Positions 40,885 to 46,400 of a stretch of 46,400 bases of DNA are shown piece after piece. The stretch's first letter is position 1. Each line of letters begins with the position of its first letter. The DNA is from Halococcus morrhuae DSM 1307 (lineage in GTDB: Archaea > Halobacteriota > Halobacteria > Halobacteriales > Halococcaceae), in contig NZ_AOMC01000046.1 of the NCBI RefSeq assembly GCF_000336695.1, positions 42,957-89,356 on the forward strand, written 5' to 3'. Below the pieces are notes generated by a model. That model was given only the letters and a program-made list of their open reading frames with translations. It did not search any database and had not been told where the DNA came from. The position numbers and the translations under genes are program-made.

Positions 40885-41178
40885 TCAGTCTTCGGTCCAG
40901 TAGTACAGTTCCTCCTTCGGTGCGTCGCACGAGGGACAGCTGTCGGGGATGCCGCCCTTGAGATCCCCCATCTCGCCGCACTCGCCACAGCGCCACATCA
41001 GCTCGGCCTCGCCGAGCGCGTGGCCCGCCCGCTCGTGTTCGACCGAGAGCGATTCGACGCCCTCGCGGGTCGTGACGAAGAAGCCGTCCGTGTCGAACCC
41101 ACGAACGGTACCGATCTCCTCGCCCTCCTCGGTGTAGACGGTCGTGCCGACCGTGACTGTCGTGGACTCGCGGCTCAT
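40885..41178 (-). CDS. Rubredoxin-like zinc protein, DUF7130 type
   Basis: A 97-residue protein with an N-terminal PRC-barrel-like strand part (GTTVYTEEGEEIGTVRGFDTDGFFV) and a C-terminal rubredoxin-like zinc or iron site: CGECGEMGDLKGG and SCPSCDAPKEELYYWTED, i.e. two C-x-x-C pairs. Haloarchaeal proteins of this design are named DUF7130; a redox or sensing role is possible. It ends one base before the GTG of the ketopantoate-reductase-like gene, so the two are probably co-transcribed. Confidence 0.78.
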   Translation of the reverse strand: MSRESTTVTVGTTVYTEEGEEIGTVRGFDTDGFFVTTREGVESLSVEHERAGHALGEAELMWRCGECGEMGDLKGGIPDSCPSCDAPKEELYYWTED

Positions 41179-41235
41179 GGCGGTCGTTCGTCGTCGATCG
41201 GTATAAATTCCACCGCCCGACTCACCTTCGATCGA

Positions 41236-41436
41236 CTACCCGGAGCGCTCGCTCTCGCCGAACAGCTCCACGAGCGCGGCCGCCTGCTCGTCGCTTGGCT
41301 CCTGGCTGCCGTCCTCCCACGTTCTGATCGCGGTCGCCGTCGTGTCGAGGTGGGCCGCCAGCTCCGTCGGGTTGAGACCGTGCGCCCGTCGGCGAGCACG
41401 GAGTTCTGCGCCGAGCGGCGGGTTATGCGTCGTCAT
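41236..41436 (-). CDS. XRE-type helix-turn-helix protein
   Basis: The 66-residue protein is a stand-alone HTH_3 domain: LGAELRARRRAHGLNPTELAAHLDTTATAIRTWEDGSQEPSDEQAAALVELFG, with the turn and recognition helix in TELAAHLDTTATAIRTWE. It should bind DNA as a dimer; targets are unknown. Its ATG at 41436 overlaps the end of the GAF-domain gene by 14 bases on the same strand, implying co-expression. The pair may form a small sensor-regulator unit. Confidence 0.8.
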   Translation of the reverse strand: MTTHNPPLGAELRARRRAHGLNPTELAAHLDTTATAIRTWEDGSQEPSDEQAAALVELFGESERSG

Positions 41437-41881
41437 GATCGAGGATTCGCCGCCCGACGGTCATCAACTCCTCGCGTTCGTCGGGCCGAAACTCGTACCG
41501 TTCGGGCTTGGCGATCCCGATCGTCCCCTCGACCCTGTCGTCGGCCCCGAAGATCGGGGCGGCCAGCGATCCCTCCATCCCGGTCGCCCGCGCACCCTCC
41601 TCGGCGACGCCCGAGTCGTCGGTCTGGAGGTTGCAGACGTCGACCGGTTCGGCGCGCTCGGCGGCCAACCCGGCCATCCCCTTGCCGATCGGAATCCTCT
41701 CGATTCGTGAGAGCACGGCTTCCGGAATGTCGACCGACGCGACGAGCGTCAGTTCGTCGCCGTCCCGCCGATGGAGCGTCCCCGACGTGCAGTCGAACGC
41801 CTCGACCGTCTCCCGAAGGACTGCCGCCGTTTCCTCGTCGGGGTCCGGTTCGATCGTCGAGGGTGTGTGTTCGTCGCTCAT
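41423..41881 (-). CDS. GAF-domain protein
   Basis: A 152-residue protein made of one GAF domain: AVLRETVEAFDCTSGTLHRRDGDELTLVASVDIPEAVLSRIERIPIGKGMAGLAAERAEPV, followed by MEGSLAAPIFGADDRVEGTIGIAKPERYEFRPDEREELMTVGRRI. GAF domains bind small ligands such as nucleotides, tetrapyrroles or redox signals. No output domain follows in the same chain. The HTH gene overlaps its last 14 bases and could be the output partner. The ATG is at 41881, 87 bases past the end of the polymerase gene. Confidence 0.82.
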   Translation of the reverse strand: MSDEHTPSTIEPDPDEETAAVLRETVEAFDCTSGTLHRRDGDELTLVASVDIPEAVLSRIERIPIGKGMAGLAAERAEPVDVCNLQTDDSGVAEEGARATGMEGSLAAPIFGADDRVEGTIGIAKPERYEFRPDEREELMTVGRRILDHDDA

Positions 41882-41968
41882 CGTTTCGCCGTCTCTACCG
41901 CCGCCGGCCGGTTAACGCTGCGGAACTCACGACGCACGTCCGTACGCACTCCTCCGCCACCACCGTTT

Positions 41969-44900
41969 TCACATGAAGTCGGCGATCCCGCTCTGTTTGT
42001 TCTTGTCGTTCTCGAACACGCTCTCCAGTGTGCGTTCGAGCACTTCGAGGCGCTGTTTCGTGTAGTCGCGAGTACCGTACTCCTCGGCGACGCGGGTGGC
42101 GGTGCCGATGTATTTCTTCACCGACCCCTCGTGCACAGTCAGGTTCACGTCGCCGCCACACTCTCGACACTCGCCGGTAAGCGGCATCCGGCGATATTTC
42201 GTCCCGCAGTCGAGACATCGGGTTTCCTGTCGGGAGAAGGCTCTGAGGTTGCCGATGAGATCGGGCAGGAAGTGGTATTCGATGATGCGCTCGGCGACGT
42301 CTGTTTCGTCGACCGCGCGGAGCTTCCTGGCGAGCTCGAGCTGGGCGTCCATCTTCTCGGTCATCGACCCCAATGTTTTGTACGCCGACAGCGACGGCCC
42401 GAGCGCGAGATTGGATGTATCGTGGGTGTGGCGAAAGCCCGAATATTCGCTTTCGGTGCCGACGCTCTCCTCGGCGATCTCGATGTCGACGCTCCCTGGA
42501 TCGGCCATCTCCAGGGTGGCCTCGTAGAACTCCTTCGGGTAGGACTCGACGACGTCCATGTTGTGGGCCTCGTCGTCGATCTCGGCCGGGTCGATCCGCG
42601 AGGACATCACCAGCGGCGCGTCCATCCGCCCACCGCGCTTGTCGGGCAGGTAGGCCTTCGAGAAGTTGAGCAACCCGTCCAGCAAAAGCATCACGCAATC
42701 TTCGTCGCCATCGCACTGGCCGACGAAGAGATCGTTCGCGACCAGCCTGTTCGTCTCCGCGACGGTGAGTGAGTAGACGTGGTCGACCGTCGACTCCATG
42801 ATATCGACCCGGACCACCTCGTCGAGCCAGACGTCCGCGCTGCCGCCGTCGCCGAGCAACCGCTGTGTGCGGACGTCGACCGTATCGAGCACGGTAGCGA
42901 GCGTCCGTGATTTCCGATCGAGATGGAACCCGATCTCCTCCGCGAACCGGACGACGTTTTCCGAGGTTATCTTACAGGTCCACGAGTGATACTCCGGCAC
43001 TGACCCGTCGTGGAACTCGGCAACGGCACCCGTCGACGGAACGCGACGTTCCTCGTAGGTTTTGGCCGCGACCCCGAAGCGCTTCAGTGCGGCGACGAGG
43101 TCGCGCTTCAACTCGTCGCTGACGGTCGTCGCACGGATCTCGATGCGGTCGCTCGATACGCTACCGTCGCCGCTGAAGTACGCTGCGAGAAATGCACCGA
43201 GTTGTGGGGTCGGTGCGTTCGTCATGCAGTCGGGGATCCGCTTCGTCTCCGCACGCGTTCCGGCGGCGAAGACGTCCGCGAAAAGCGTGGCAACGAGCCG
43301 ACTCGATGCCGTCACCTTCCACTCGCTTTCCTCGTAGGCCTCCACTCCGAGTACCTCCTCGAAAGCGTCGATGACATCCCGGCGTGCGGCGTCATCCGGC
43401 GTACAGATCGTTGTTTGATAGAAATTCCCCGCTTCTCGACGTGTGAAACCCTCGGCCGCGTAGTAGCCGAGCAGTGTCGCGAACCCTTCGTCGATTTCGA
43501 GTGTTCGCGCGACAGCGGTTTTGTCGCGCTTCACCGAGAGCGAGACATCCTCCGGCAGACGATCGAGCAATGCCGTATCGTCGAGAAGTGCGACCAAGAC
43601 GGATACTGGAACACTGTCGCGGCCGATCCAGTTATAGACGGTCGAATCGCTGCAATCGAGCGCTTCCGCAACGGGTTTGACGTGGCCTTCCGCTTCGGTC
43701 GCGTCATCGAACAGGGACTTGAGGTCCTCGGAGCCAATACCTCGTATCACCAGTTCGTCGTTCGGCACCGCATCGATATCGAGGAACGCGTCGAGCAGAT
43801 CGACACTCGCTGCTTCGCCATCGTAGTCGATCCGTTTCGGCGATGGAATCGTATCTCCGATTTCGAGCTCATGCGCCTCGATATCCTCGATGCCCCCGTC
43901 CCATCGCACCATCGAATGGTCCGGCGTCACGGTCAGTTCGCATCCGCTCCGCGTCTCGATCTCGATAAGGTGGTCGGGTGCGGTATGCTTCGAAACCGCT
44001 TCGATCGGTTTTCGAACCCGCTTCCCATCGTCGTCGATCGAGGGAACACGAACCTCGCCGTCGAGCTCCTCCACGAGCGTGCCGAAGTCGTCCTCACGGG
44101 GATCATCGAGCGATTCTTCGACCAACGAGGAGATCCGTTCGTGTCGCCAGTCTCCCTCGTCCTCGACCCAGAGCTTCGTCTCGGGGTGGAAGCAGTTCCT
44201 TCTCTTCGACGCATGGAAATACGGGTGTGCGTAGCCGACGGCGGCGCTCGTGAAGCCGATCACGCGGCCGACGACCGCCGCCGAGGTGTGCGGGGCCATT
44301 CCGAAGACGAGTTCTCCCACCAGGTCGTCGCGATCGTCGAGTTCGTAGAACGACTCCAGTCCGTAGTAACTTTCGAGCAGGTCGTCGACGAAGTCGGCCG
44401 TCTTGAGCATATGCTCGGCCGCGCCGTTCGAGAGCACGACGTCCTGGACCTTGAGCTCGACGAGCTGATCGTCGTGACGTAGCGGGTCGCCGTTCATGTC
44501 CTCGTGGTAGCCGAGCTCGCGGAACTGCTCGACCGAGACGTCGAGTTCCGCCGGTCTCACGCTCGTCACGGGCAGGTCGGTCATGTCGTAGCGAACGGTG
44601 CCATCCTTGAACGTCGAGACGCCGTGTTTCGCTCGGAGAACGCCTTTCTCCATCGGTTCGGGGGTTTTCAGCTCCGAAGTCAGCCCCTTCACACCCTTCA
44701 TGATGTCGAATGCACTCTCGCGCTCGCCGACCGCGTCCAGCGCGCCCTGATACTCCTCACGGAGATTCACCGATTGCCATTCGGTCGGCCACGCCTCGCT
44801 GCCACACCGGGGACACTCCACCTGTCCGGATTCGTCGGGTTCGACCGCGATCTCGCAGTCGGGACACTCGTAGCGCGGTTCGGTCGGCGCGCCACAGTCC

Positions 44901-46370
44901 GGACAGCGCGTCTCGTAGCTCCGCTCGCCGCAGTCGACGCATTCCCGACGACCGATCTCGACGGGGACGACGCCGCGCTCGCCGCCCTCGTCGTGGACGT
45001 ACTCGGTGGCCTTGCTCATGTCGCGCTGGTTGCCGCCGGCCTCGCCGATCGGAAAGAGCGTGTGGACGGCCGGCGAGAGTTCGCGCGTCTCCGATTTCTC
45101 CGGCCTGCCCATCCGCCCGCCGATGCGCGTCGGCGCGCGCTCACGGAGGGCGAAGGGCGCGACCTCGCGGACCGCTTCCATCGCATTGGGCCACTCGCGT
45201 GCCGCCTCGGAGAGTCCGTTCGTCGCGTCGTCGAGCGATTCGTCGAACCCGAGCGAGCGAACGAACGGCATCGGGTTGGCGATCCTGAGCGCGTCGCCGG
45301 CCTGTGAGTGGGGAATGAGGAGTGCTTCGAGCGCCTCGCGGACCGCGGGACGGGGTTCGAGCGCCAGTCGCCCGTCGACGAACTCGCCGGCCGCGACCGC
45401 CTCGCGGAGCGTCGCGAACGCCTCGACGGAGATATCGTGCCAGCAGTAGGTGTAGTCGGGATGCAGCGGCGCGTCGTACTCGACGGCCCACTCGATCGCC
45501 TCCGCGGGCGTGGGATGTTCGAGATCGACGCGCGTCGAGTCGGCGAGCGCGCGCACGTCCGCGGCAGTGGCTTCGAACTCCTGGATCCACCAGTCGTAGG
45601 TGTAGGAAGCCGGTGCCAGAGGGTGGTTGTTCTCGACGAACTCACCGTAGTTGACGAGATATTCGCCGAGATCGATGATTGCCTCCACCCCGTTGCGGAG
45701 TTCGAGCGCCTCCGCCGGGTCGTCGATACGCCGGACGTCGCCGTTCGCCAGCCTGACCGTGGGCCCCTCGATCGAATCGACGGGAACGACGCCGGCGGCC
45801 TTCCCGGGTCGCTCGGTCTTGAGCTGCGTGCCGGTCGCGAGGAAGTCGTCGACGAGATGCATCGTCGCCGGATGGACGCCCGCAGTCGCGAAGCCGTGAT
45901 TCCGCGCACGGCCGTAACGCAGGCGAAACCCGCCGGCCTCGCTCGGATGGCCGAAGACCGGCCGGCCGGCGATGAGGTCCCGGAGGAACTTCTCGGAGGG
46001 GTCGGGCCGGAGCGGTCCCGCCGGCTCGTCGTCTGTCTCCTCGATCGCTTCCTCGGCCGATTCGTCCGATGCGTCCTCGTCGTCCGGTTCGTCGGCTTCC
46101 TCGTCGGCACCGTCGATCGTCCCCGCGATCAGGTCGTCGAGCCACGGCCAGTCGACCTCGTCGAGTTCGCTGGTGTAGCGCTCGATCTTCGGTGCCTTCT
46201 GGGCGATCCCCTCGCCGAGTACGAGACACATCCCCCCTCTCGCGCTGTTCGTCCCCACCCGTTCGAGATCGCGAAAGCCAGAGACCTCCTCCTGACCGGT
46301 GGCCTCACCGTCGAGCATCACGGGCGAGTGGCGGGCGATGAACTTCGTCTCGGCGTCCTTTTGCGAATAC
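41969..46370 (-). CDS. polC: DNA polymerase D large subunit DP2, 5'-truncated, with intein
   Basis: DP2 is the polymerase subunit of the archaeal replicative PolD. About 1466 codons are present, 493 of them intein, leaving about 973 extein residues against nearly 1200 in complete homologues; roughly the first 220-230 are missing because the contig ends. The extein has KFIARHSPVMLDG, GFRDLERVGTNSARGGMCLVL, zinc-finger clusters CVDCGERSYETRCPDCG and CPDCEIAVEPDESGQVECPRCG, the catalytic segment CDGDEDCVMLLLDGLLNF, a C-terminal zinc site (CLDCGTKYRRMPLTGECRECGG) and a closing QSGIADFM that resembles a PCNA-binding PIP box. The intein interrupts just before the first Cys of CDGDED. The true coding sequence stops being genomic at 46370. 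Confidence 0.93.
42716..44194 (-). other. Intein in DP2 with LAGLIDADG endonuclease domain
   Basis: The intein is 493 residues, from Cys (codon at 44194-44192, CFHPETKLWVED) to Gln (codon 42718-42716, DLFVGQ), followed by the C-extein Cys. Block A is CFHPETKLWV; block B contains TVTPDHSMV with the T-x-x-H; block F/G is VYSLTVAETNRL and ANDLFVGQ. The usual His-Asn end is replaced by Gly-Gln, as reported for other PolD inteins that end in Gln. In the middle are two LAGLIDADG motifs (LLGYYAAEGF and LGAFLAAYFSGDGSV) and an HTH-like segment KPVAEALDCSDSTVYNWIG. So it is a full homing-type intein inserted at the catalytic centre. Confidence 0.9.
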
Positions 46371-46400
46371 CTGTCTCTTATACACATCTCTGATGGCGCG
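46371..46400. other. Nextera transposon end plus 454-type adapter (not genomic)
   Basis: The last 30 bases are the Nextera mosaic end CTGTCTCTTATACACATCT (46371-46389), followed by CTGATGGCGCG, the reverse complement of the end of the Roche-454 primer A used with early Nextera kits. They are library adapter left in the assembly. Read backwards they create a false start with the peptide MCIRDR, a known database artefact. Confidence 0.97.

Noticed and set aside
43010-44482. 490-codon plus-strand frame opposite the intein
   Set aside because: It is antisense to a well-supported polymerase-intein frame, with no motif of its own.

Overview
The window reads as one contig of a halophilic archaeon (class Halobacteria). 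The evidence is a GC-rich, very acidic proteome, a plant-type 2Fe-2S ferredoxin with the haloarchaeal acidic insertion, a fused double-length TatC (TatCt) beside a single TatC, halocyanin-type copper proteins, Tat signals on exported proteins, leaderless genes with a TATA-like box about 27 bases before the ATG, and an intein-containing DNA polymerase D large subunit. Genus cannot be fixed by reading; a Halococcus-like genome is possible but unproven. Both ends look like assembly ends. Bases 1-78 read as the C-terminal tail of a transposase, and the last 30 bases (46371-46400) are Nextera transposon/454 adapter, not genomic DNA.

Layout. 139-2917: truncated hemoglobin and a two-gene copper operon (multicopper oxidase plus a double-cupredoxin protein). 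3100-13413: two phosphohexomutases (the second GlmM-like), small zinc-ribbon and GIY-YIG proteins, LarB, a small histone-fold protein, an ABC-2 exporter operon (one ATPase, two paralogous permeases), a histidine phosphatase, a four-helix membrane protein and a lipoprotein. 13472-17250: LarE, then an AT-rich island of about 0.9 kb with unknown genes, then a MutS-family ATPase with an N-terminal helix-hairpin-helix region. 17436-22129: hotdog protein, cystathionine gamma-synthase-like enzyme, Tat-exported gamma-glutamyltransferase, short-chain dehydrogenase. 22177-27215: Orc1/Cdc6-family protein, divergent tatC and tatCt, and a queuosine-precursor-type transporter preceded by a short upstream ORF.

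27230-33220: histidine biosynthesis (hisB in an overlapping operon with an HTH-ACT regulator and an IMPACT protein; hisA nearby), a phosphate permease, the ferredoxin and an atypical SDR lacking the catalytic Tyr. 33291-34678 is a small accessory stretch: a phospholipase-D-like protein whose C-terminal half is AT-richer, and an orphan VapB antitoxin with a palindrome over its start codon. 34680-41881 returns to core genes: M29 aminopeptidase, DUF5783, NifU-like scaffold, Na+/H+ antiporter, a sulfatase-fold enzyme with Thr in place of the formylglycine residue, ketopantoate-reductase-like protein, rubredoxin-like protein, and a GAF/HTH pair. 41969-46370 is the DNA polymerase D large subunit, truncated at its N terminus by the contig end and interrupted by a 493-residue intein placed just before the catalytic DGDED motif.

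I found no rRNA, tRNA, CRISPR array or complete insertion sequence. No complete new multi-gene defence system is evident. The most unusual items are the polymerase intein with a Gly-Gln C terminus, the AT-rich island, the orphan antitoxin with its palindrome, the short ORF coupled to the transporter, and the active-site substitutions in the sulfatase-like and SDR proteins.
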